DNA of 64,000 nucleotides from Actinoplanes ianthinogenes (GCF_018324205.1 NZ_AP023356.1:7563501-7627500), one strand, 5' to 3'; counted from the first letter of the stretch, positions 50,938 through 59,778 are shown. Translations and numbers: made by a program. The notes: generated from the letters alone by a model not told the origin.

Positions 50938-52950
50938 ATGGCGTACCGGAGAATCGGCCGCGGCCTGGCGGCGGCCCTGCTTGCCCTGCCCCCGCTGGCC
51001 GGCGTTTCCGCTGATCCCGGCGATACTCCGCAATATCTGCCGGCGGACAAGACCGGCCTGGTGACCTCGGCCGGCACCGGCAGCAAGGTGTGGGCCACCG
51101 TGCAGAAGTCGGGCGGCCTCGGCGAGATCTTCTATCCCGATCTGGGTACGCCGAGCGCACGCGCACTGAGTTTCGTGGTCTCCGGCCCCTCGTCCGCCGA
51201 GACCAGGCTGACCGACGAGCGCAGCCTCAGCTTCGCGCAGCGGCTGTCCGGCCCGTCCGGAAAATGGCAGATCCTCCTTCGGTACGCCACCGACCCGAAC
51301 CGGTCGACGGTGCTCGTCGACGTGGAGTTCCGCGCCCCGAAGGGCTACCAGCTCCAGGTGGTTTACGACCCGGCGCTGGGCAACAGCCGGGGCGGCGACA
51401 CCGGCAGCGTGCAGGGCGACGCCCTGCTGGCCGTGGACGGCGACGTGGCCAGCGCCCTGGTGGCGTCCCCCGGCTTCCGCTCGACGTCCAGCAGCGCGCC
51501 CGGGGACCTGGTGCAGACCGGCCGGCTCAGCGGCCGGCACACCACTCTCGCGCTCGCCTTCGGCCCGTCCACCGGCGCGGCGCTGGCCGGCGCCCGGGCC
51601 GGTCTGCGGCGCGGCTTCGACCCGATCGCCCGGGACTACGCGGCCGGCTGGCACCACTACCTGGACGGGCTGCGCCGGCCGCCGTCGGTCGCCGACCGCA
51701 CGCTCTGGCGGGTGTCCGCGATGATCCTGGCGGCCAGTGAGGACAAGACCCACCGGGGCGCCTACGTGGCCGCGCCGGCCTCGCCCTGGGCCTTCGGGCG
51801 CGACGACCCGTCCGGGCCGTACCACCTGGTCTGGGCCCGGGACCTCTACCAGATCGCGACCGGGCTGCTGGCGGCCGGCGACCGGGCCGGCGCCGAGCGG
51901 GCCCTCGACTACCTGTTCACCGTGCAGCAGAAGCCGGACGGGTCGTTCCCGCAGAACTCGCGGCTGGACGGCACCCCGGTCTGGGGCGGCCTGCAACTGG
52001 ACGAGGTCGGGCTGCCGATCGTGCTCGCCTACCAGCTGGGCCGCACCGACGCGGCGACCTGGGCGCACGTGCGCCGCGCGGCCGACTTCCTGATCGGCTT
52101 CGAGCAGGACGGCAACCGGGCGCCGTGGAGCCCGCAGGACCGCTGGGAGAACCAGTCCGGGTACTCGCCGGCCACCATCGCCGCGGAGATCGCCGGCCTG
52201 GTCTGCGCCGCGTCGATCGCCGAGGCGAACGGGGACGCCGCGGCGGCCGCCCGTTACCTCGCGGTCGCCGACCGGTGGCAGGCCGCGGTCAAGGGCTGGA
52301 CGGTGACCACCACCGGGCCGTACTCGGCGAAACCGTATTTCCTGCGGCTGACCAAGGACGGCAAGCCGGACCAGGGCACCACCTACGACATCGGGGACAG
52401 CGGGCCGTCCGGGGTCGACCAGCGGCGGGTGGTCGACCCGGGCTTCCTGGAACTCGCCCGGCTCGGCGTGCTGCCGGCCGCAGACCCGGTCTTCGGCGAC
52501 TCGCTGCGGGTGGTCGACGCCCAGCTCGCGGCCGGGCCGTTCTGGCACCGGGCGTCGTTCGACGGGTACGGCGAGAAGGCCGACGGCAGCCAGTGGGACT
52601 ATCCGCTGCCGGCCGACTCGCTGATCACCCGGGGCCGCGCCTGGCCGCTGCTCAACGGCGAACGCGGCGAATACCTGCTTGGCGCGGGCTCGGCCCGGGC
52701 GGCCCGGGCACAGCTGGCCGTCCTGGCGAGCGCGGCCGGACCCAGCCGGATGCTGCCCGAGCAGGTCTGGGACCAGTACCCGCCGTACCGCCCGCTGGGC
52801 ACGCCGAGCACCTCGGCGACGCCGCTGGCCTGGACCCACGCGCAGTACCTGCGGCTCGCCGGGGACCTGGCCGCCGGCCGGGTGGTGGAGCGGCCGGCGG
52901 CGGTGGCGGACCGTTACTCGCAGACCTCGCCGTCGCCGTCGCGGTCCTGA
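50938..52950 (+). CDS. Secreted GH15-family glucosidase (glucodextranase/glucoamylase type)
   Basis: This 670-aa protein begins with a signal peptide (GLAAALLALPPLAGVSA). A GH15 N-terminal beta-sandwich (about 30-250; LGEIFYPDLGTPSA, QILLRYATDPNRS) and an (alpha/alpha)6 barrel (about 260-650; HLVWARDLYQIATGLLAAGD, GSFPQNSRLDGTPVWGGLQLDE) follow. GH15 enzymes release glucose from alpha-glucans or dextran. ATG 50938 is preferred; ATG 50926 is in frame upstream. The 3' end overlaps the convergent Excalibur gene by 37 bp. Confidence 0.92.
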   Translation: MAYRRIGRGLAAALLALPPLAGVSADPGDTPQYLPADKTGLVTSAGTGSKVWATVQKSGGLGEIFYPDLGTPSARALSFVVSGPSSAETRLTDERSLSFAQRLSGPSGKWQILLRYATDPNRSTVLVDVEFRAPKGYQLQVVYDPALGNSRGGDTGSVQGDALLAVDGDVASALVASPGFRSTSSSAPGDLVQTGRLSGRHTTLALAFGPSTGAALAGARAGLRRGFDPIARDYAAGWHHYLDGLRRPPSVADRTLWRVSAMILAASEDKTHRGAYVAAPASPWAFGRDDPSGPYHLVWARDLYQIATGLLAAGDRAGAERALDYLFTVQQKPDGSFPQNSRLDGTPVWGGLQLDEVGLPIVLAYQLGRTDAATWAHVRRAADFLIGFEQDGNRAPWSPQDRWENQSGYSPATIAAEIAGLVCAASIAEANGDAAAAARYLAVADRWQAAVKGWTVTTTGPYSAKPYFLRLTKDGKPDQGTTYDIGDSGPSGVDQRRVVDPGFLELARLGVLPAADPVFGDSLRVVDAQLAAGPFWHRASFDGYGEKADGSQWDYPLPADSLITRGRAWPLLNGERGEYLLGAGSARAARAQLAVLASAAGPSRMLPEQVWDQYPPYRPLGTPSTSATPLAWTHAQYLRLAGDLAAGRVVERPAAVADRYSQTSPSPSRS

Positions 52951-53702
52951 TACCAGTCGTACTCCGGGTCGACACCCTCGCGGTACGGGCCGTAGCCGTT
53001 GGCGTTCGCCTCGGCGCAGGTCCGGAAGCGCGGGTCGGTCCCGCCGCTGCCGGAGTCGCCGCCGTCGTCGTCACCGGTGTCGTCGTCGGCCGGCTCGGTG
53101 TCGTCGGCCTCGCAGGCCACGCCGTCGCCGTCGCGGTCCAGGGCCTTGCGGTAACCGGGCTGCCCCTTGCGGATCTCGTAGAGCCCGGCGGCCTCGACGG
53201 CGGCGCAGTTGGCGTAGTAGACGGGCTTCGTCGTGGTGGGTGCGGGTTTCGGCTTGGTCGTCTTCGGGGCGGCCGGCGTGGTGGTCTTCGTGGCCGTCGG
53301 TGTCGCGACCACGGCCTCGGTCGCCGGAGCGGTCGAGGAGTCGGCGACCTGCTGGGCGGCCGCGGTGCTCTCCGGTCCGGCCGGGGTCTTCGGGCTGTCC
53401 GGGGCGAAGGCCGCGACGCCGCACACGCAGAGGCCGAGGGCCGCCACCACGCCGAGGGTGACCTTGTGCCACGGCTTCCACCTGGACGGCGGCCTGCCGG
53501 GCGGCGCGTAGGGCATGGTCGGCGGGTACTGCGGCGCTGCCGGGTAAGCGGGCGGTGGTCCGTAAGACGCTCCGGGCCCGCCCGGTGGTGGTCCGTAAGA
53601 CGGCGGCGGCCCATGTTCCGGCGACGGCTCCGACGGGCGCGACCAGGGATCCTGTGGCGGTGGCAGACTCACAGCGAGAGCCTTGTGGCCGAAACCGGCC
53701 AT
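52914..53702 (-). CDS. Membrane-anchored protein with two Excalibur domains
   Basis: This 262-aa protein has a Pro/Gly/Tyr-rich cytoplasmic N-terminus (GPPPSYGPPPGGPG), one transmembrane helix (about 78-98; VTLGVVAALGLCVCGVAAFA), a Thr/Pro-rich stalk, and two Excalibur modules: NCAAVEAAGLYEI with DRDGDGVACE, and FRTCAEANANG with DRDGDGEVCE. Excalibur domains carry a calcium-binding DxDxDGxxCE motif and a disulfide, and occur on cell-surface proteins. The acidic linker between them (DDDTGDDDGGDSG) is notable. ATG 53702 is used. Confidence 0.9.
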   Translation of the reverse strand: MAGFGHKALAVSLPPPQDPWSRPSEPSPEHGPPPSYGPPPGGPGASYGPPPAYPAAPQYPPTMPYAPPGRPPSRWKPWHKVTLGVVAALGLCVCGVAAFAPDSPKTPAGPESTAAAQQVADSSTAPATEAVVATPTATKTTTPAAPKTTKPKPAPTTTKPVYYANCAAVEAAGLYEIRKGQPGYRKALDRDGDGVACEADDTEPADDDTGDDDGGDSGSGGTDPRFRTCAEANANGYGPYREGVDPEYDWYQDRDGDGEVCE

Positions 53703-53896
53703 CGGTACCCGCTGATCGGTTCGTCACCGTCAGTCATGTTGATCCCCTACCTGTCCGAACGGGCGAATCCTTCCGGTGCGTCGTCCGGCCCGATCGTGGG
53801 ATCGGCCCACCGGCCCGGCGCGGGCTCCTGGCGATCACGCGCCGACGTCTTCGATACTGGCGCCTCGGTGGTGGCTGAGGGAGGCGTCGGAACCAG

Positions 53897-54153
53897 ATGG
53901 ACGCGGGGGAAACCGGGGATCAGTACGACGGCGCGCCCGCCGGCAGTCTCCGGCGGCGCGTCCTGACCGCCGTCCGGGACCCGGCGTGGCAATGCGTCGG
54001 CGCCGTCCTCGCCGTGGTGGGCGTCGTGGTGACGTTTTGCAGTTCACCGGCGACGGCGGGGAGACCCGGCCGGCGCCGCCGCAGACGCGGATCTCGGCGG
54101 AGGTGTCCGGGGACTGCAACGCCGTCGGTTCCGGCAATCAGATCACCTGTTGA
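53897..54153 (+). pseudogene. Small membrane protein gene with apparent frameshift
   Basis: Frame one starts at ATG 53897 (MDAGETGDQYDG), carries a transmembrane helix (CVGAVLAVVGVVVTF), then turns Arg-rich. Just after the helix (about 54030-54060, near a GTTTTGC run) another frame gives a better continuation, FTGDGGETRPAPPQTR, ending EVSGDCNAVGSGNQITC at 54153. That tail closely matches GDCNANGVNNVIHC of the next gene. The simplest reading is a one-base insertion or deletion, true or a sequencing error, joining a membrane segment and a GDCNA tail. Function unknown. Confidence 0.5.
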
Positions 54154-54177
54154 CACCGACACGATGGGGGCCGAGGC

Positions 54178-55116
54178 GTGACGTCACCGGAGGAGCCGCG
54201 CGAGCACGTGCCGGCCGGGTCGGGCCCGCCGCGCAAGCGGGTCCGGTGGGCCGTCGCGAGCGCCCTGGCCACCATCCTGCTGGCCGGCGCCGGAGCGACT
54301 GTCGTGGTGGCCCGACTGCGGGACGGGCCGGCCGGTGTCGCGGGCGACGCGCAGGCCGGGGGAAGTGTCGCCGGTGACTGCAACGCCAACGGCGTCAACA
54401 ACGTGATCCACTGCGAGGCGCGGGCGCCGAAGATCGCCAATGTCGAGGTGCGGGAGGGCTCGCCCTGGTATCTCTGGTTCGACGGGCCGCCGGACCGGCT
54501 GCCCGCACCGCCGGAGCGGACCGTCGGCGAGATGTCCTGCTACGACGCGGGCTTCATGGCCTGGGTCCGCTCGATCGACCGTTTCCACCTGACCGACATC
54601 AGCAAGACGGTGGTCCTCTCCGCCGGGACTCCCGACCTGGTCACGCTGACCCGGGCGACCGTGAGCCTCGGCACCCGCAAGGCGGTCCCCCCGGGCTCGG
54701 GGACCTGGGTGAAGTGCGTCTTCGGCGGCGACGGGTTCTTCTACCACCACGACATCACCATCGACAGCCAGCAGCAGACGACCACCGTCGTCGAGACCAC
54801 CGGGGATGACTCGGAGATCGACAGCGGACCGGCCGAGGCGATGCCGCCGGCCTCCGTCGCGCTCGCCGACAAGAGCCAGGACCTCGTCGCCATCCATGTG
54901 AAATCCAAGCCGGACCACGCGTACACCGGCTTCGTCACGATCACCGCATCCGTCAACGGCGAGACGCGCACCCTCTCTCTCGGCGGTCCGCAGTCGCCCC
55001 TGCGGTGGGTGGCGATGGAACCGGCGGAGGGCGCGGACTGGTACGCCCCCGACGACGCCGGAAAATGGCACAAGAACTGGTCACCACTGTGCGGGAGTTT
55101 CTGTTCCGGGTTCTGA
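54178..55116 (+). CDS. Single-pass membrane protein of unknown function with GDCNA motif
   Basis: I do not recognise this 312-aa protein. It has a Pro/Arg-rich cytoplasmic start, one transmembrane helix (about 23-45; AVASALATILLAGAGATVVVA), the motif GDCNANGVNNVIHC just outside the membrane, and a beta-rich external domain (about 80-312) with four further Cys. The GDCNA motif repeats the tail of the preceding small gene, indicating shared ancestry. GTG 54178 follows the previous stop by 24 bp. Its end overlaps the convergent ATPase-domain gene by 36 bp. Confidence 0.75.
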   Translation: MTSPEEPREHVPAGSGPPRKRVRWAVASALATILLAGAGATVVVARLRDGPAGVAGDAQAGGSVAGDCNANGVNNVIHCEARAPKIANVEVREGSPWYLWFDGPPDRLPAPPERTVGEMSCYDAGFMAWVRSIDRFHLTDISKTVVLSAGTPDLVTLTRATVSLGTRKAVPPGSGTWVKCVFGGDGFFYHHDITIDSQQQTTTVVETTGDDSEIDSGPAEAMPPASVALADKSQDLVAIHVKSKPDHAYTGFVTITASVNGETRTLSLGGPQSPLRWVAMEPAEGADWYAPDDAGKWHKNWSPLCGSFCSGF

Positions 55117-55545
55117 CCGCGGAGACAGGGGTGCCCTGCGCCGATCCGCCACGTGCCGGGCCGCCGGGAACGCCGCCTCGACGACCAGCCCGCCCTCGGG
55201 CCGCGGCGTGACGGTGACGATCGCCCCCGACCGGCTGGCCATGGCCGGCACCTGGTCGCCGGCGGTCGCCGGACCGGTGTTCACCACGGTGAGGACGGCG
55301 CGCAGAGCGTCGCTGCGGACCGTCACCCCGGCCCAGCCCGTCGGCTCGGTGCTCCGGATGGCGTTCTCGACCAGGCTGGTCACCAGGTGGCCGGCCAGCT
55401 CCGGGTGCCCAAGCGCGACCGCCGGCGCGATGGCGTGCAGCAGCACCACGTCGTGCTCGTCGGCCTCGGCACGGTGTGCGGCCAGCGTCGACCGGACCAG
55501 CTCGGCCAGGTCGAAGGGCAGCTCGTCGATCAGCGGCACCGGCAT
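55081..55545 (-). CDS. Orphan HATPase-fold protein lacking the ATP lid and G2 box
   Basis: This 154-aa protein resembles the ATP-binding half of a histidine kinase: LAGHLVTSLVENAIRST is the N-box, LTVVNTGP the D-box region, and TPRPEGGLVVEAAFP the final strands. Between the D-box and those strands only about 20 residues remain, where the lid and the GLGL-type box (about 45 residues) should be. There is no dimerisation or sensor part. It may be a regulatory or non-binding relic. ATG 55545 follows GGAGGAG. Confidence 0.7.
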   Translation of the reverse strand: MPVPLIDELPFDLAELVRSTLAAHRAEADEHDVVLLHAIAPAVALGHPELAGHLVTSLVENAIRSTEPTGWAGVTVRSDALRAVLTVVNTGPATAGDQVPAMASRSGAIVTVTPRPEGGLVVEAAFPAARHVADRRRAPLSPRSEPGTETPAQW

Positions 55546-55631
55546 GGTGTCTCCTCCCCGCGTTGCACCATCGATGGGCGACAGCCTGACGGCCGCGGGG
55601 TTTCTCCGGCGTTTCCGTTCGCGAAGCGGGG

Positions 55632-56159
55632 CTACTCGCCGTACCGGAAAGCGGTGTGATGCGGCCCGGACCGGGCCGCGGCCGTGGGCGTGTCGTCCTG
55701 CCCGGCCGAACTGAGGAGCCCGGCGCAGCCGCAGATCGCGAGGATCGCCGTCACGATCAGCAAGAGCACGGCCATGATCAGGCCCGGGTACTTCTGCGGC
55801 GGCGGTCCCAGCGCCCCGTGCAGGAAGGCCAGCAGCGGCGCCCGGTACTCCAACTCGGCGGTCTTGCCCGGCAACGCGAGCACGGTGGTCTCGGCCGCGC
55901 CCAGCCGGGACGGCAGCAGATAGGGCACGTGCACGTGCACGTGGTGCTCGCCGAGCGCGACCGGGGTGGTCACCCGTCCCCAGCCGGCCGGCACGTTGTG
56001 GCCGTCGATCTGCAGGATCGGGGTGAAGAGCCCGAGCAGGAACGCCAGTGGCGCGTAACGCAAGGTGACCGCGATGGTCGCGCCGCCGTCCCCGCGCGCC
56101 GGGTCGAGCGGCGGGAAGCCGGGGGAGAAGGGCCGGTAGGGCGGCGCCAGAATGGCCAC
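55632..56159 (-). CDS. Membrane protein of unknown function
   Basis: I do not recognise this 175-aa protein. It has a short Pro-rich start (ILAPPYRPFSPGFPP), a hydrophobic segment at about 40-52 (APLAFLLGLFTPI), a central hydrophilic beta-rich part with the His-rich run EHHVHVHVPYLLP, and a C-terminal transmembrane helix (about 135-155; LIMAVLLLIVTAILAICGCAG). GTG 56159 follows GAAAGG. It lies 86 bp upstream of the HATPase-fold gene on the same strand and may be cotranscribed with it. The His run could bind metal, without proof. Confidence 0.7.
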   Translation of the reverse strand: MAILAPPYRPFSPGFPPLDPARGDGGATIAVTLRYAPLAFLLGLFTPILQIDGHNVPAGWGRVTTPVALGEHHVHVHVPYLLPSRLGAAETTVLALPGKTAELEYRAPLLAFLHGALGPPPQKYPGLIMAVLLLIVTAILAICGCAGLLSSAGQDDTPTAAARSGPHHTAFRYGE

Positions 56160-56261
56160 GCTGCACCTTTCTGTGAGTCCGCCGATGCAGGATATGCCCG
56201 CGAGGCCGAACCAGAAAACCATCGATGTCCACAGTGGAGGAAATCCGGTTAGGATGACCAT

Positions 56262-57047
56262 GTGATGAGCGATCAGGTGGATCCGCACACGGTGTCACCG
56301 GCCCGCCGCTGGAATTACTGGCTCGGCGGCAAGGACCACTTCCAGGTCGACCGTGACTCGGGGGATCGGATCGCGGCGGCCTATCCCGCCGTGCGGACCA
56401 CCGCGCGGGAGGGTCGTGCCTTCCACCAGCGTGCGGTGCGGTTCCTGGCCGCGGAGGCGGGCATCCGCCAGTTCCTCGACATCGGCACCGGCCTGCCCGC
56501 CCCGGACAACACGCACGAGGTGGCTCAGGCGGTCGCCCCGGACGCCAAGGTCGTCTATGTCGACAACGACCCGATGGTCCTGGCGCACGCCCGGGCCCTG
56601 ATGATCGGCGGCGCCACGACGTATGTGGACGCCGACCTCCGCGACCCCGGCAAGATCCTGGCCGCCCCCGAGGTGCGCGAGCTGCTCGATCCCGACCGGC
56701 CGGTCGGCATCCTGCTGATCTCGGTGCTGCACTTCCTGACCGGCGACGACCAGGCCCGTGCCGTGGTCCGCGAGCTGCTGGCCGCCGCGCCGCCGGGCAG
56801 CTACCTGGTCGCCACCCACGCGACCATGGACTTCGTCAGCCCCGAGCACGCCGCGATGTACCACGCGATGTATCAGGCCGGCCAGGTCGACGCGCTGGCC
56901 CGCGACCGGGCCGCGGTGGCCCGCTTCTTCGACGGGCTGGCGCTCGTCGAGCCGGGGCTCGTCGCGGCCTGCGACTGGCGCCCCGAGCAGGCCGAACGAC
57001 CCACCCCGGCCGAGGTGGCGCTTTACGCGGGAGTCGCCCGGAAGTGA
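56262..57047 (+). CDS. DUF574 SAM-dependent methyltransferase (second of two)
   Basis: This 261-aa protein is a paralogue of that at 47741-48529 (PF04672). It keeps the N-terminal signature RRWNYWLGGKDHFQVD and the SAM-binding FLDIGTGLPAPDNTHEVAQ with VYVDNDPMVLAHARALM. The two copies differ throughout and are not recent duplicates. GTG 56262 or ATG 56265 starts the gene. It is divergent from the unknown membrane protein and lies 104 bp before mdh. Substrate unknown. Confidence 0.9.
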   Translation: MMSDQVDPHTVSPARRWNYWLGGKDHFQVDRDSGDRIAAAYPAVRTTAREGRAFHQRAVRFLAAEAGIRQFLDIGTGLPAPDNTHEVAQAVAPDAKVVYVDNDPMVLAHARALMIGGATTYVDADLRDPGKILAAPEVRELLDPDRPVGILLISVLHFLTGDDQARAVVRELLAAAPPGSYLVATHATMDFVSPEHAAMYHAMYQAGQVDALARDRAAVARFFDGLALVEPGLVAACDWRPEQAERPTPAEVALYAGVARK

Positions 57048-57151
57048 CGCGTGAGGTCACATCCATCGGCATCCGCGTCATCGTCCCGTAACGCGAGGGA
57101 TAGAGTCCGGATCGGGTGCCGATATGCCTCAACCTCGGGAGACAAAAACTC

Positions 57152-58141
57152 ATGACTAAGACACCGGTCACCGTCACCGTGACGGGCGCAGCCGGCCAGA
57201 TCGGCTACGCGCTGCTGTTCCGCATCGCCTCCGGTCACCTGCTCGGCGCGGACGTACCGGTCCGCCTGCGCCTGCTGGAGATCCCGGCCGCCACCAAGGC
57301 CGCCCAGGGCACCGCGATGGAGCTCGACGACTGCGCGTTCCCGCTGCTCGCCGGCGTCGACGTGTTCGACGACCCGAAGGCCGCCTTCGACGGCGTCAAC
57401 GTGGCGCTGCTGGTCGGCGCCCGCCCGCGGACCAAGGGCATGGAGCGGGGCGACCTGCTCGAGGCGAACGGTGGCATCTTCGGCCCGCAGGGCGCCGCGA
57501 TCAACGCGGGCGCCGCCTCCGACGTGCGCGTCCTGGTGGTCGGCAACCCGGCCAACACCAACGCCCTGATCGCCCAGCAGCACGCGCCGGACGTCCCGGC
57601 CGACCGCTTCACCGCGATGACCCGCCTGGACCACAACCGGGCCCTCGCCCAGCTCGCCGCCAAGCTCCAGGTCCCGGTCGCCGAGCTGCGCAAGGTCACC
57701 ATCTGGGGTAACCACTCCGCCACGCAGTACCCGGACGTCTTCCACGCCGAGGCCGCCGGCCGAGCGGTCAAGGACCTGGTCGACCAGGCCTGGCTCGCCG
57801 ACGAGTTCATCCCGCGGGTCGCCAAGCGCGGCGCCGAGATCATCGAGGTCCGCGGCGCGTCCTCGGCCGCGTCGGCCGCCTCCGCCGCGATCGACCACGT
57901 GCACACCTGGGTCAACGGCACCGCCGAGGGCGACTGGACGTCGGCCGCCATCGTCTCCGACGGCTCCTACGGCGTGCCGGCCGGCCTGATCTCCTCGTTC
58001 CCGGTCACCTCGACGGGCGGCAAGTGGGAGATCGTCCAGGGCCTGGAGATCAGCGAGTTCTCCCGCGCCCGGATCGACGCCTCGGTCGCCGAGCTCCAGG
58101 AGGAGCGGACCGCGGTGCAGGGTCTCGGCCTGATCAAGTAA
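57152..58141 (+). CDS. mdh: Malate dehydrogenase
   Basis: This 329-aa enzyme oxidises malate to oxaloacetate with NAD in the TCA cycle. It has the NAD motif VTGAAGQIGYALLFRIASG, substrate Arg residues in ARPRTKGMERGDLL and TAMTRLDHNRA, and catalytic His188 in TIWGNHSATQYPD. Length and signature match actinobacterial/cytosolic-type MDH. ATG 57152 follows CGGGAGAC. A strong terminator follows the stop. Confidence 0.97.
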   Translation: MTKTPVTVTVTGAAGQIGYALLFRIASGHLLGADVPVRLRLLEIPAATKAAQGTAMELDDCAFPLLAGVDVFDDPKAAFDGVNVALLVGARPRTKGMERGDLLEANGGIFGPQGAAINAGAASDVRVLVVGNPANTNALIAQQHAPDVPADRFTAMTRLDHNRALAQLAAKLQVPVAELRKVTIWGNHSATQYPDVFHAEAAGRAVKDLVDQAWLADEFIPRVAKRGAEIIEVRGASSAASAASAAIDHVHTWVNGTAEGDWTSAAIVSDGSYGVPAGLISSFPVTSTGGKWEIVQGLEISEFSRARIDASVAELQEERTAVQGLGLIK

Positions 58142-58150
58142 TTCACGATC

Positions 58151-58184
58151 AAGGGCGGCTTTTCGTACGCGAGAAGCCGCCCTT
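58151..58184. terminator. Bidirectional terminator after mdh
   Basis: An 11-bp perfect stem (AAGGGCGGCTT and AAGCCGCCCTT) with a partly paired loop, followed by TTCTC. It begins 10 bp after the mdh stop and ends just before the stop of the convergent cupin gene, so it serves both. Confidence 0.92.
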
Positions 58185-58186
58185 TC

Positions 58187-58528
58187 TCACATCCCGGTGA
58201 CGTAGAGCTTGCGGATCGGCTCGGTCACCGTCCAGACGGTCTTGGTGCCCGCGGCCAGGCGTACCAGATCGCCCTGTTTGACGGTGGTCGTCGACGAATC
58301 CGTTTCGATCGTCGCCCGGCCGGACAGGACCAGGAACGCCTCCTCGGCCTCCACATCACGAACCGCGCCGGTGCTCATCTCCCACACGCCGACCTCCACG
58401 CCCAGCCCGTCCAGGGTGGTGACGGTGACCGCCCCGGTGGTCGGCTCGCCCGCGACGACCTCGTCCGGGTGACTCGGCTCGTGGCCGACGGTGACGTCGG
58501 TGAGGTGATAGACCGCTACTGGCTCCAT
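58187..58528 (-). CDS. Cupin-domain protein (Cupin_3 type)
   Basis: This 113-aa single-domain cupin has EEAFLVLSGRATIETDS and KQGDLVRLAAGTKTVWTVTE, the pattern of Cupin_3 (DUF861). The usual His metal ligands of cupin motif 1 are not seen, so it may be non-metal or use other residues. ATG 58528 follows AAGG. It is divergent from spo0M. Substrate unknown. Confidence 0.82.
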   Translation of the reverse strand: MEPVAVYHLTDVTVGHEPSHPDEVVAGEPTTGAVTVTTLDGLGVEVGVWEMSTGAVRDVEAEEAFLVLSGRATIETDSSTTTVKQGDLVRLAAGTKTVWTVTEPIRKLYVTGM

Positions 58529-58649
58529 GACCTTGCACGATAGTCGTAGGCTTCGCGTCAACAACGGCTGGTCGTGGGCTTTCTCAGCCTTCCTCCAGGC
58601 GGCGTTGCTAGCGTTCCGACGAAGCCGGCTACGGAGCACAGGAGAGATC

Positions 58650-59672
58650 GTGGTCTTCAAGAAGTTGCTGGGCGCCATGGGCGTCGGCGGTCCGAGCGTC
58701 GACACCGTGCTGAGCAACCCGAGCACCTATCCGGGAGCACCGCTGACCGGTCAGGTCAACCTCACCGGCGGCACTCAGGAAGCGGACATCGAGCACATCA
58801 CGCTCGCCCTGGTCACCCGCATGGAGGTGGAGGGCGGCGGCGGTGACTACTCGACGACCGGCGACTTCTTCCGCCTGACCGTGGCCGGCCCGACCCGGAT
58901 CTACCCGGGTCAGCAGCTGTCCATCCCGTTCCGCATCGACATGCCGTGGGAGACCCCGGTGACGACGGCGTACGGGCAGCAGCTGCGCGGCATGGTGATG
59001 GGCGTGCGCACCGAGGTGTCCATCGCCCGTGCGCTGGACAAGGGCGACCTCGACCCGGTCTACGTGCACCCGCTGCCGATCCAGCAGAAGATCCTCGACG
59101 CCTTCGGCCAGCTCGGCTTCCGCTTCAAGTCCGCCGACCTGGAGTACGGTCAGATCTACGGCGTCCACCAGACCCTCCCGTTCTACCAGGAGATCGAGTA
59201 CTGGCCCGCCCCGCAGTACGCGCACGCCGTCAACGAGGTCGAGCTCACCTTCGTGACCAGCCCGCACCAGGTCGAGGTGGTCCTGGAGTTCGACAAGCGC
59301 GGCGGCCTGTTCCACAGCGGTCACGACACCTACAGCCGTTACACGGTCTCCCACCACGACGCGGACACCACCGACTGGCGGTCGGTCGTGGACGGCTGGG
59401 TCCGGCAGGCGGTCGACCGGCACAAGTCCCGCCCGGGTTACGGCGCTCCCGGCCACGGCGCCTACGGCGCTCCGGGCTACCCGCCGCCCCCGCCGCCCGG
59501 TTACGGCCACGGTGGACACGGTTACGGGCACGGTCCCTCGCACCACGGGCACTATCGGCACGGCAGTGGGATGGGTGGCGCCGTCCTCGGGGCGGTCGGC
59601 GGTCTGGCCGCCGGCTATTTCGTCGGTGAGGCCATCGAGGACGCCTTCGAGGACTTCGGCGGAGACGACTGA
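58650..59672 (+). CDS. spo0M: Spo0M-family sporulation control protein
   Basis: This 340-aa cytoplasmic protein has an arrestin-like Spo0M domain (about 1-245; VVFKKLLGAMGVGGPSVDTVL, GGTQEADIEHITLALVTRME, GFRFKSADLEYGQIYG) and a Gly/His/Pro/Tyr-rich tail (GYGHGGHGYGHGPSHHGHY) ending in a Gly-rich hydrophobic segment and acid stretch (EAIEDAFEDFGGDD). Spo0M affects sporulation and cytoskeleton in Bacillus; in actinomycetes its role is unclear. GTG 58650 follows AGGAGA. A terminator follows. Confidence 0.93.
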   Translation: MVFKKLLGAMGVGGPSVDTVLSNPSTYPGAPLTGQVNLTGGTQEADIEHITLALVTRMEVEGGGGDYSTTGDFFRLTVAGPTRIYPGQQLSIPFRIDMPWETPVTTAYGQQLRGMVMGVRTEVSIARALDKGDLDPVYVHPLPIQQKILDAFGQLGFRFKSADLEYGQIYGVHQTLPFYQEIEYWPAPQYAHAVNEVELTFVTSPHQVEVVLEFDKRGGLFHSGHDTYSRYTVSHHDADTTDWRSVVDGWVRQAVDRHKSRPGYGAPGHGAYGAPGYPPPPPPGYGHGGHGYGHGPSHHGHYRHGSGMGGAVLGAVGGLAAGYFVGEAIEDAFEDFGGDD

Positions 59673-59689
59673 CCTGCGGTTTCTCGGGA

Positions 59690-59722
59690 GAGGGCGGTAG
59701 CGCGTGGGGCGCTGCCGCCCTC
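59690..59722 (+). terminator. Rho-independent terminator after spo0M
   Basis: A 13-bp stem with one G-T pair (GAGGGCGGTAGCG and CGCTGCCGCCCTC), a 7-nt loop, and a TTTT run directly after. It separates spo0M from the sulfur operon promoter. Confidence 0.93.
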
Positions 59723-59762
59723 TTTTCTCGTTTCATATCCCACTCACCCTATGGGAAATGTA

Positions 59763-59778
59763 TGTGACCTGGGTCACA
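59763..59778. promoter_or_regulatory. TGTGA-N6-TCACA palindrome upstream of the sulfur operon
   Basis: TGTGACC-TG-GGTCACA is a perfect dyad and exactly fits the Crp/Fnr-type consensus TGTGA-N6-TCACA. Its centre is about 50 bp before the leader-peptide ATG. Whether Crp or a sulfur regulator binds is unknown. Confidence 0.5.

Noticed and set aside
49255..52839. A 1194-codon open frame on the minus strand
   Set aside because: It runs opposite to the hybrid kinase and GH15 genes, which have clear domains and codon bias; its own translation is Gly/Arg/Pro-rich without domains.
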